A stretch of DNA of 64,000 nucleotides from a bacterium (GTDB lineage: Bacteria; Cyanobacteriota; Sericytochromatia; S15B-MN24; UBA4093), in contig JAGIBK010000001.1 of assembly GCA_017744355.1 (NCBI GenBank), forward strand, positions 682,001 through 746,000, in the 5' to 3' direction. Made by a program: the position numbers and the translations under genes. Shown piece after piece: positions 8,132 to 14,943 of the stretch (position 1 is its first letter; each line of letters starts with the position of its first letter). Under the pieces are notes generated by a model, which searched no databases, was not told where the DNA came from, and saw nothing but the letters and a program-made list of their open reading frames with translations.

Positions 8132-8464
8132 ATGGCCAGCAGCGACAAGCCCCAAGGCTTCGACGTCAACAAGGGCATCTATACCCTGCTCACCCCGGAC
8201 GAGGAGAGCTACATGATCGCCCAGGACAAAGAAGGCGTCCCTGTCGCGCTGTACTTCACGAGCGCCGAGAAGGCCGACAAGTATCGCCAGGACGTGGGCA
8301 AGCCCGAGTTCAAGGTACTCTTCCTCGAAGGGATGGAGGGCGTCAAGGAGCTCACCGAAGAGCTGGTCTCGTGCGGCGTCAAAGAGGCCTTCCTCGACCA
8401 CACCAAGCGCACCCGCCAGCCGGTCGTCCTGGATCTGGCCACCTGGATCAAGCGCTCGCCCTGA
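8132..8464 (+). CDS. Hypothetical protein, 110 residues
   Basis: The ATG at 8132 is chosen because AAGAGGAGG lies just upstream; the frame is open further 5' but without a ribosome site. The soluble, charged product has an alternating alpha/beta look: YTLLTPDEESYMIAQDKEGVPVAL, then FTSAEKADKYRQDV and FLEGMEGVKELTEEL. I recognise no family. The pattern resembles small single-domain proteins of the SseB or DUF3110 type but without a decisive motif. It precedes the MFS exporter by 41 nt and may be co-transcribed. Confidence 0.6.
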   Translation: MASSDKPQGFDVNKGIYTLLTPDEESYMIAQDKEGVPVALYFTSAEKADKYRQDVGKPEFKVLFLEGMEGVKELTEELVSCGVKEAFLDHTKRTRQPVVLDLATWIKRSP

Positions 8465-8505
8465 GGTCGTTTGACAGCCAGAGGGCGCGGGGCTAAGGTG
8501 AGAGA

Positions 8506-10044
8506 ATGCGTCAAGCCACACCACGCCGAGCTTTCGTCGTCATCGGCATCCTCCTCACGACCTTCCTCGCGGCCCTCGACGGCACCATCGTCGGCACCAT
8601 CATGCCGACCGTGATCGCCGACGTAGGCGGGCTCGACCTCTACCCGTGGGTCGCCACCGCCTTCATGCTGGCCTCGACCGTCGTGACCCCCTTGTACGGC
8701 AAGCTCTCGGACCTCTTCGGTCATCGCCGCTTCATCTTCGTGGCGATCGCGGTCTTCCTGGCAGGCTCAGCCCTGTGCGGAGCCGCGAGGACCATGCCGG
8801 AGCTGGTGGCCGCACGCGCCTTCCAGGGTGCTGGGGCCGGCGGGCTCTTCGTCATGAGCTTCATCGTCTTCGGGCAGATCTTCTCGCCCGAGGAGCGCGG
8901 CCGCATGCAGGGCCTGCTCAGCTCCGTCTGGGGGCTATCCTCGGTGGTGGGGCCTGCGGTGGGGGGCTTCCTGGTGCAGTGGGCCTCCTGGCGCTGGGCC
9001 TTCTACCTCAACCTCCCCTTCGGCCTCTTGGCTGTTGCGATGATCGCCCGCACCCTGCACCTGCCCGCGCCCGAGCACCCCGTCCGTCCCAAGATCGACT
9101 GGCTCGGTGCCTTCCTCTTCGCCGTCGGCGCCATCGGGACCCTCTTTGCCCTGCTCAAGCTCGGCGAGGGCCACCCTTCGCCTTCGGTCTGGCTGAGCCT
9201 CGTGCTGGGCCTCGCGGCCACCGTGACCTTCGTCTATCATCAGCTGCGCACCCCGGAGCCCCTGATGCCCGTGCGCCTCTTCGCTCGCAGCATCTTCCGG
9301 GTCCCGGTGCTCATGGGCCTCCTGGCCGGCGCCTCCTTGTTCTCGGCTTCGAGCTTCCTACCGCTCTTCGTCCAGGGGGTGCTCGGCGCCAACCCCACCG
9401 TCACCGGCACGGTTCTTACCATGATCTCGTTCGGGTGGGTCGCAGGCTCTACCCTCAGCGGCCATCTCCTGAACCGCTTCGGCTTCCGCCGGCTCGCCAT
9501 GAGCGGGGCGGCCCTCATGACGCTGGGCTTTTTGCTCTTGGCCCTTGAGCCCGCCCACACCACGGTCTTCGCCATCGGGCGCGACAACATCATCCTGGGC
9601 CTGGGGATGGGCTGCGTGGTCACCAGCACCCTGATCGCCGTCCAGACCTTCGCCGAGCCCCGGATGCTGGGGGCGGCCACCTCGTCGGTCCAACTTTTCC
9701 GGACCATCGGCGGCACCCTTGGTCTGAGCATGCTGGGCGGCATCCAGCTCGGCGCCTTCGCGCGGGCCCTTTTCACCCAGGCTGAGAAATTCTCGGCGAC
9801 CCCGGCCCTCCAGGCGGCTTACGAGCACGCACGCGCCCATCCGCACGCGGTCCTGGACCCGGCGAGCCGCGCGGCGTTGCCCCCTGCCCTCGGCGAGGCC
9901 ATGCAGCAGGCTCTGGGCAGCTCCTTGCACGCGGTCTTCTGGCTCATGCTCGGTCTTGCGGTGCTCAACCTGATCCTCTCGGCCTTCATGCCGACGAACA
10001 CCCCGCGCGAGGCCCACGAAGCCGCCGCGGTGGCGGCGCGCTAA
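8506..10044 (+). CDS. MFS multidrug exporter, DHA2 (EmrB/QacA) family
   Basis: 512 residues with about 14 hydrophobic helices. TM1 carries FLAALDGTIVGTIMPTV, the DHA2 motif (LDxTIVxxALP-type). Motif A follows as GKLSDLFGHRRFIF, and motif C-like GPAVGGFL appears in TM5. Members export drugs, dyes or metabolites by proton antiport across the inner membrane. AAGGTGAG precedes the ATG. The next gene begins 2 nt after its stop, so the two are co-transcribed. Confidence 0.9.
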   Translation: MRQATPRRAFVVIGILLTTFLAALDGTIVGTIMPTVIADVGGLDLYPWVATAFMLASTVVTPLYGKLSDLFGHRRFIFVAIAVFLAGSALCGAARTMPELVAARAFQGAGAGGLFVMSFIVFGQIFSPEERGRMQGLLSSVWGLSSVVGPAVGGFLVQWASWRWAFYLNLPFGLLAVAMIARTLHLPAPEHPVRPKIDWLGAFLFAVGAIGTLFALLKLGEGHPSPSVWLSLVLGLAATVTFVYHQLRTPEPLMPVRLFARSIFRVPVLMGLLAGASLFSASSFLPLFVQGVLGANPTVTGTVLTMISFGWVAGSTLSGHLLNRFGFRRLAMSGAALMTLGFLLLALEPAHTTVFAIGRDNIILGLGMGCVVTSTLIAVQTFAEPRMLGAATSSVQLFRTIGGTLGLSMLGGIQLGAFARALFTQAEKFSATPALQAAYEHARAHPHAVLDPASRAALPPALGEAMQQALGSSLHAVFWLMLGLAVLNLILSAFMPTNTPREAHEAAAVAAR

Positions 10045-10046
10045 CC

Positions 10047-10454
10047 ATGCCTCGCCATCACCGGTCCGAGCCCGACGACGAGCGCCTGCGCGAAGCCGTC
10101 GATTACGTGCGGCGTGAGGAGCGCCGCCGCAGCGACCAGGCGATCCAGGACGCCTGGCATGACGGCTTTTCCGAGGGCAAAGAAGAGGGCTACCACGACG
10201 GCTACAAGACCGGCTACCGCAAGGGCTGGGTCGAGGCGGGGGGCGACACCGCCTTGGCCGAGAGCTTTGGGGTGCGCCTTGACGACCGGGCCTGGGCCCG
10301 CGGGGTCCTGCACCTACCGCCCGATGCCACGCTTGAGGAGGCGCAGCGCGCCTTCCGCAAGCTTTCCAAGTCCTTCCACCCCGACCTGCACCCCGAGATC
10401 GGTGATGCGCCCTTCAAGACTCTGATGGAAGCCAAGCGAATCCTCGGGATCTAA
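10047..10454 (+). CDS. Small J-domain protein with G/Y-rich repeat (paralogue of 21299-22369)
   Basis: 135 residues. Residues 38-64 are a short-period repeat (DGFSEGKEEGYHDGYKTGYRKGW broken up as EGxxxGYxxGYxxG), like the repeats of Yae1-type and flagellar FliH-type proteins. The C-terminal 55 residues form a minimal J-domain with the diagnostic HPD at 111-113. Full J-domains stimulate DnaK ATPase through HPD. The same plan, including the WA.GVLHL.P lead-in, occurs in the large minus-strand gene at 21.3-22.4 kb. It lies 2 nt after the MFS gene, probably in the same transcript. Confidence 0.75.
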   Translation: MPRHHRSEPDDERLREAVDYVRREERRRSDQAIQDAWHDGFSEGKEEGYHDGYKTGYRKGWVEAGGDTALAESFGVRLDDRAWARGVLHLPPDATLEEAQRAFRKLSKSFHPDLHPEIGDAPFKTLMEAKRILGI

Positions 10455-10568
10455 GCGAGCCAGCGCCGCATTCGCGCCCGTCGTATCCGCAGCGGGTACG
10501 GATGGCACGGACTGATGCTGGAGTTATGCTAGAGGCGTAAGCAACTCATCGAACGGAAGGAACTTCCC

Positions 10569-10955
10569 ATGGAAAAGTCCTGGATGCGCTCTCTGATGCT
10601 GGGCATGCGGCTGCGCTGCCCCCGCTGCGGCGAAGGGGAGACGAGCGCGGGCCTGCTCAAGCCCAAATCCTCCTGTTCGGCCTGCGGCCTCAACTTCTCC
10701 CTCAACGAGGGCGAGTTCACGGGCGGCACCTACATCAACTACGGCTTCATGACCCTGATCTTCGTGCCGGGCTTCGTGCTGATCGATCACTTCCTCAACT
10801 GGAGCCTCGAGCAGCAGTTGATCCTCTGGGGCGCCTTCGCCCTGATCTTCCCGTTCGCCTTCCAGCGCAACGCCATCGGCCTCTACACCGCCCTGCTCTA
10901 CGTGACGGGCGCGCTGGGCAAGCCCGTCAGCCAACCCGCCAAGGAAGAAGTCTAG
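10569..10955 (+). CDS. DUF983 family membrane protein
   Basis: 128 residues. The N-terminal zinc ribbon has CPRCG (near 18) and CSACGLNF, followed by two hydrophobic helices (INYGFMTLIFVPGFVLI and LILWGAFALIFPFAF). This is the DUF983 layout; function in the family is unknown, and members often sit near cytochrome oxidase genes, which are not seen here. GGAAGGAACTTCCC precedes the ATG. Converges with the small minus-strand gene 8 nt downstream. Confidence 0.85.
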   Translation: MEKSWMRSLMLGMRLRCPRCGEGETSAGLLKPKSSCSACGLNFSLNEGEFTGGTYINYGFMTLIFVPGFVLIDHFLNWSLEQQLILWGAFALIFPFAFQRNAIGLYTALLYVTGALGKPVSQPAKEEV

Positions 10956-10962
10956 TCCTACC

Positions 10963-11343
10963 TCACTCGGAGCGGCGACTCCGGGGCGAATCCGGGATCT
11001 CTCGGTGCGGTTCTTGGACCACGCCTTCTCGCACACTCGCGTCGAAGGTGATCGGGCCGCACCGTGCCTCGGCGGGGCTCTCGCGTCCCCACGGCGTATC
11101 GGTCGGAGGCGAGTAGTCCTCTGCCTCGGCGGCCTCCGCAGGCAGCGACCCGACGCAGCCCTCCGCCACGGCCTCTAGCACCCGTTCGGCCTCCATGGTC
11201 TGTTCGACGAGAGGTGGCTCCGTCGGCGGGAGCTCCTCGATCCCCTTGAGATCGGGCAGGGCGCCCACGTGCTCGGGCGAGCCCTGCTTTTCGAGCACGC
11301 CCCCCTGGGGCAGCTTGGCATCGGGATTGGCATGCTGAGTCAT
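10963..11343 (-). CDS. Hypothetical acidic, low-complexity protein, 126 residues
   Basis: The start at 11343 has a strong GGAGGTGGCC ribosome site directly upstream, which is the main reason to call it. The product is rich in Glu and Pro, probably disordered (PPTEPPLVEQTMEAERVLEAVAEG), with no signal peptide or known domain. Composition fits a flexible cytoplasmic protein. I cannot exclude that the frame is fortuitous. Confidence 0.45.
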   Translation of the reverse strand: MTQHANPDAKLPQGGVLEKQGSPEHVGALPDLKGIEELPPTEPPLVEQTMEAERVLEAVAEGCVGSLPAEAAEAEDYSPPTDTPWGRESPAEARCGPITFDASVREGVVQEPHREIPDSPRSRRSE

Positions 11344-11416
11344 GGCCACCTCCGGAATCGCGGGCCTGGACAGGCCCACTCTACGCCCGGGGCGCGTCGC
11401 GGAAAACGCGCGCTCA

Positions 11417-11460
11417 AACGGCAAGGCCGGGAGCAGCATGCTGCTCCCGGCCTTGCCGTT
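11417..11460. terminator. Perfect 44-nt palindromic terminator
   Basis: A 22-bp perfect inverted repeat without loop bases (arm starts AACGGCAAGGCCGGGAGC). It lies 16 nt beyond the stop of the minus-strand zinc-ribbon gene and probably ends its transcript. Confidence 0.75.
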
Positions 11461-11475
11461 GTCGATCGACGGGGT

Positions 11476-11772
11476 TTAGCGCGCGGGCGCCATCTTGCGA
11501 TAGCAGTCCGAGCAGAACACCGGCTTGCCCTGGGTGGGGCGGAAGGGAACCTTGGTGTCCACGCCGCACTCGCCGCACTGAGCGGGGAAGAGCTCGCGCT
11601 GGGGGCGGGCGCCCATCGAGGTGCCACCGGTCGCAGCCTTACGCGCCGAACGGCACGAAGGGCAGCGCTGGGGATCGTTGGTGTAACCCTTCTGTGCGTA
11701 GAACTCCTGCTCACCCACGGTGAAGGTGAACTGGGCGCTGCAGTCGCGACAGGTAATGATCTTGTCTTGCAT
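11476..11772 (-). CDS. Zinc-ribbon protein with CxxC-x17-CxxC domain
   Basis: 98 residues. Two zinc-binding units: ITCRDCSAQF ... CPSCRSAR in the first half, and QCGECGVDTKVPFRPTQGKP ... FCSDCY in the second. The second matches the CxxC-x17-CxxC domain family (TIGR04272), found in small proteins and next to DEAD-box helicases. The reading frame continues far upstream, but the ATG at 11772 begins the conserved domain and AGGATT precedes it. Probably a nucleic-acid or protein adaptor; no known enzymatic role. Confidence 0.8.
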   Translation of the reverse strand: MQDKIITCRDCSAQFTFTVGEQEFYAQKGYTNDPQRCPSCRSARKAATGGTSMGARPQRELFPAQCGECGVDTKVPFRPTQGKPVFCSDCYRKMAPAR

Positions 11773-12064
11773 CGTCAGCAGAATCCTCCCAAAGACGATT
11801 CGGAACCACCGTTCTTGCTCACCGTGCTGACCCCTACAGGACAAGCGAGTGCCTAGGAACTTCCAGAGCGTGTTACCAGCCGGAAACCCGTGTAAAACAA
11901 GAACTTGATCCAATCCTACCTTACCTGGTCTAATCGCGTCAACTACTTCATAAAGCTTCCCAAAGCACCGCAAATCCTTTGCTGACAAGAGTTTTGGGTA
12001 AAATCCCTCTTCCGATCGGAGATAAAATTGTAGCGGGATGTAAAGGCAGGAGGTTGAGAAGGCC

Positions 12065-12946
12065 ATGGCAAGACGGGCGCTGGTGGTCTTCAATCGCGGG
12101 GCGGGCCGCGCCCAGGGGGCCTGTTCGGTCGAGGCGATCGCCCAGCAGATTCGCGCTTGGGGCTGGACGGTCGAGACCGCCCGCTGCCAGGGCGCCCGCA
12201 CCACGGCGGTGATCGAGGCGGCGATCGCCCGCGGCGTCGACACGGTCGTGAGCCTCGGCGGGGACGGGACCCTCAACCTCTGCGCCGGCGCCCTGCTCGG
12301 GACCGAGGTCGCCCTCGGGGTGGTGCCATGCGGGACGGCCAACGATTTCGCCCGCACCCTCGGTATCCCGCTGAGCATTGATGACGCTCTCGCCTCCATC
12401 CGCGACGGAGAGCGCCTGCGGATCGACGTGGGCTGGGTAAACGACCGCCACTTCCTGAACGTGGCCTCCCTCGGGATGGGGGCGGCCATCGCGCGAGCCA
12501 TCACCGCTGAGCACAAGCGCCGCTGGGGGCGATGGGCCTACCTGGTAGCGCTCATCCATCGGCTGCGCACGCCGCGGCTCCACCCCTTCGTGCTATGCCT
12601 GGACAACGGCTGCGAGCAGTTCGAAGCCTACCAGGTCGCGATCGCGAACGGCTGCTGCTTTGGCGGCGGCTTCCGGATCAGTCACGAGGCACGGCTCGAT
12701 GAAGGACTGCTGGACGTGGTCGTGATCGAGCCAGGCTGGTGGCGGCGCGCCCGGCAGATCACCGCGGCGGGCATGACCCTGGTGGGGCGCCTCGGGAGTC
12801 GAACCTATCGCACTCCCTCGCTCGAGATCACGACGACCGAGCGCGTGACGGTGAACCTGGACGGGGAGACCCACGACATGGTCTCGCCCCTGCGCTTCCA
12901 GGTCCGGCCGCAGGCTCTCTCGGTGCTCGTTTCCAAGCGCAGATGA
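12065..12946 (+). CDS. Diacylglycerol kinase family lipid kinase (YegS/BmrU type)
   Basis: 293 residues. Residues near 75-81 have LGGDGTLN, the nucleotide-binding GGDGT of the DAGK catalytic domain, followed by VPCGTANDFARTLGIP, the PxGTxNDFAR signature. The C-terminal beta-sandwich includes VNLDGE. Enzymes of this family phosphorylate diacylglycerol or related lipids with ATP at the membrane face. Starts 292 nt from the divergent zinc-ribbon gene; that AT-rich gap holds promoter-like sequence but no hexamer pair I would defend. Followed at once by a hairpin. Confidence 0.9.
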   Translation: MARRALVVFNRGAGRAQGACSVEAIAQQIRAWGWTVETARCQGARTTAVIEAAIARGVDTVVSLGGDGTLNLCAGALLGTEVALGVVPCGTANDFARTLGIPLSIDDALASIRDGERLRIDVGWVNDRHFLNVASLGMGAAIARAITAEHKRRWGRWAYLVALIHRLRTPRLHPFVLCLDNGCEQFEAYQVAIANGCCFGGGFRISHEARLDEGLLDVVVIEPGWWRRARQITAAGMTLVGRLGSRTYRTPSLEITTTERVTVNLDGETHDMVSPLRFQVRPQALSVLVSKRR

Positions 12947-12986
12947 GAAAAGCCCCCGCGCAACCGGTGGCTGCGCGGAGGCTTTT
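12947..12986. terminator. Bidirectional terminator
   Basis: A 16-bp stem (GAAAAGCCCCCGCGCA with its near-complement, one mismatch) around a 9-nt loop. It ends in CTTTTC on both strands and lies between convergent genes ending at 12946 and 13002. Confidence 0.85.
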
Positions 12987-13001
12987 CGAGGTAGTGGGCG
13001 A

Positions 13002-14072
13002 CTAGAGCTTGACGACGATGGCCGGCACGCCCTGGTGACGGACCTTGGAGGCCATCGCCTGAGCCTGGGCCATGGTCGAGAACTTGCCGACCAGGACGCG
13101 GTTGGGGGTGCTCACGCGGGTGGTGCCCCCCGCGACCGAGACGAACAGGCCCTTGGCGCGCAGTTCGCTTGCGATCACGTCGGCGCGGCTGCGATCCGAG
13201 AAGATCCCGAGCTGCAGGTAGTAGCGACCGCCGCCCGCGGGCACCACGGCCCCCGGATGACCGGCGCTCGCGAACTGAGCCTTGAGAGTGTCGGCCTTGC
13301 CCTTGGTGTTCACGACGGTCGAACGAACCGAGAACGCGCCGGTCGTGGCCGAGCCGGGGCTCGTCTGCCAGGCCTGGAAACCCTTGGCCGAAAGCAGGTT
13401 CGTGAGGTTGCTCGCGTTGGCGCTCGAAGCGAACGCGCCACACTGCACCGCGTAGACGCCCGGCCCTGCCGGGACGGCCGGAGCGGTGACCGCCTTGGGC
13501 GGCTGAGGGGCGGGCTGTTGGGCCACGGCCGCGGGGCGCGCAGGCTGCTTGGCAGGAGCTTGCGGCTTGGCGACCGGCAGAGCGGGCTGCTCGGCGTTGA
13601 CCTTGACCTCGGCCGTCTTGGCGGGCGCCTTGGGCTTGGGATCCTCGGCGACCGGTGCCTTGGGTTCGGGAGCTTCCTTGGGAACCGTCCCCTCGGCCGG
13701 GACAGCCTCGTTCAGCGAGGGGACGCCCGGCGTGGGCGCGACCTTGCCGAAGCCGTTCGGGTTGGCGTAGGGACTGTCGCTCTCCTGCGCGACCTCTTCG
13801 GTCTTGGGAGAGAAGGGAAGCATGCCCTTCATGTAGGCGTAGGCGCCCCCGCCGAGCACGAGCAGACCCACGAGCACGAACGCGGCCTTCTTCTGCCAGC
13901 CACCGCCGGCAGGCTCTTCGTCCTCGTCGTCCTCGTACTCTTCGTCGTCGTCCTCGTCGTAGGCGTCGTCGTCTTCTTCGTCGTCGCCGTACGCGTACGT
14001 TTCGTCGTCGTCGAGCTCTTCGACGTCGTCTTCTTCGTACTCGTACTCTAGTTCTTCGTCGCGCTTGGGCAC
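13002..14072 (-). CDS. SPOR-domain membrane protein with acidic cytoplasmic tail
   Basis: 356 residues from GTG at 14072, chosen because AAGGAGG lies 4-5 nt upstream. The first ~58 residues are almost entirely Asp/Glu/Tyr. One membrane helix follows (AAFVLVGLLVLGGGAYAY), then a Pro/Ala/Lys-rich linker and two SPOR-type repeats (GVYAVQCGAFASSANASNL and YYLQLGIFSDRSRADVIA). SPOR domains bind denuded peptidoglycan at the division site. Orientation predicts cytoplasmic acidic N-terminus and periplasmic SPOR. Last gene of the sppA-ruvX-DUF1292 cluster. Confidence 0.85.
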   Translation of the reverse strand: MPKRDEELEYEYEEDDVEELDDDETYAYGDDEEDDDAYDEDDDEEYEDDEDEEPAGGGWQKKAAFVLVGLLVLGGGAYAYMKGMLPFSPKTEEVAQESDSPYANPNGFGKVAPTPGVPSLNEAVPAEGTVPKEAPEPKAPVAEDPKPKAPAKTAEVKVNAEQPALPVAKPQAPAKQPARPAAVAQQPAPQPPKAVTAPAVPAGPGVYAVQCGAFASSANASNLTNLLSAKGFQAWQTSPGSATTGAFSVRSTVVNTKGKADTLKAQFASAGHPGAVVPAGGGRYYLQLGIFSDRSRADVIASELRAKGLFVSVAGGTTRVSTPNRVLVGKFSTMAQAQAMASKVRHQGVPAIVVKL

Positions 14073-14188
14073 CGATCCTCCTTGCGACCCGTAAGCGATG
14101 TCATTCGGGGCCGCATGCTGCACCTATACCCGCGCAAGCCGCCTTTAAAAAGCGGCGAGCGTCGGTACGTCAGGGATGAGGGATGAGA

Positions 14189-14452
14189 CTAGCTCTCGAC
14201 TTGCTCGCCGAGCTCTTCGAGGTACTGAACGACGCGGTTGAATTCGTTCTCGTCCTCGATCATCACCAGCGAGTCGTCCTCGAAGCGGAGAACGAGCACG
14301 TCCTCGCTATCCTCGGCATCGCCTTCGCTCTCGGCGGGCAACAAGAGGGCGTATTCCTTCTCGTCGACCTCGATGATGTCGATGACCGCGAACTCGTGCT
14401 CGTTGCCGTCCTCGTCGACCAGCGTGACGATATCTTCCTTGGCTTCTTCCAT
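14189..14452 (-). CDS. DUF1292 family protein (YrzB-like)
   Basis: 87 residues, strongly acidic, with DIVTLVDEDGNEHEF near the start and YALLLPAE in the middle, the DUF1292 pattern. Start at 14452 has AAGGA upstream. It lies 34 nt downstream of ruvX. The same neighbourhood (ruvX with a DUF1292 gene) is known in Firmicutes, which supports both calls. Function unknown. Confidence 0.85.
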   Translation of the reverse strand: MEEAKEDIVTLVDEDGNEHEFAVIDIIEVDEKEYALLLPAESEGDAEDSEDVLVLRFEDDSLVMIEDENEFNRVVQYLEELGEQVES

Positions 14453-14486
14453 GACGGGATCCTTTCTATGATACAAGGCGGTGCCG

Positions 14487-14942
14487 CTACGGCTCCTGAT
14501 GAGCGTCCGGGGCGGCCTGGCGCCTCGAGCGGCGGTCGAGATAGCTCTGAAGGATGAGGACCGCGGCCTGCTGATCGATCACGGCCTTGCGCTTGTCCCG
14601 GCGCATGCCGGTCGCGATGAGCGCGGTAGCGGCTTGCTTGGTGGTCAGGCGCTCGTCGATATAGTCGATCGGCAATTCGAGGCCGCGAAGATGCTCGACG
14701 AAGGTCTCCACGAACTGGGCCTGCGGCCCCGGAGCGCCGCTCATGCTAAGGGGATAGCCTACCACAAAGCGTTCAGGGTTGTATAGCTGAACCAGGCGCT
14801 GCAACTGGGCCAGGTCCTGGGTGACGCTCTGGCGGCGGATGGTCTCGACGGCCTGGGCGGTGATGCCGAGCGGGTCGCTCACGGCGACGCCGATGGTCTT
14901 GGTGCCCACGTCGAGGGCGAGGATACGGGGCTGTTCTTGCAT
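14487..14942 (-). CDS. ruvX: Holliday junction resolvase-like protein RuvX/YqgF
   Basis: 151 residues, the usual YqgF size. The N-terminus has ILALDVGTKTIGVAVSD, the RNase H-like fold's first catalytic Asp. FVVGYPLSMSG and YIDERLTTKQA (DERLTT motif) and the final Asp region (KAVIDQQAAVLILQSYL) follow. The protein is implicated in pre-16S rRNA processing and possibly recombination. The ATG sits 1 nt beyond the stop of the upstream sppA-like gene, so the two are coupled. Confidence 0.95.
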   Translation of the reverse strand: MQEQPRILALDVGTKTIGVAVSDPLGITAQAVETIRRQSVTQDLAQLQRLVQLYNPERFVVGYPLSMSGAPGPQAQFVETFVEHLRGLELPIDYIDERLTTKQAATALIATGMRRDKRKAVIDQQAAVLILQSYLDRRSRRQAAPDAHQEP

Positions 14943-14943
14943 G

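Noticed and set aside
13035-14051. 338-codon plus-strand frame over the SPOR gene
   Set aside because: Mirrors an acidic/Pro-rich gene; the minus strand has a perfect Shine-Dalgarno sequence and domain matches.
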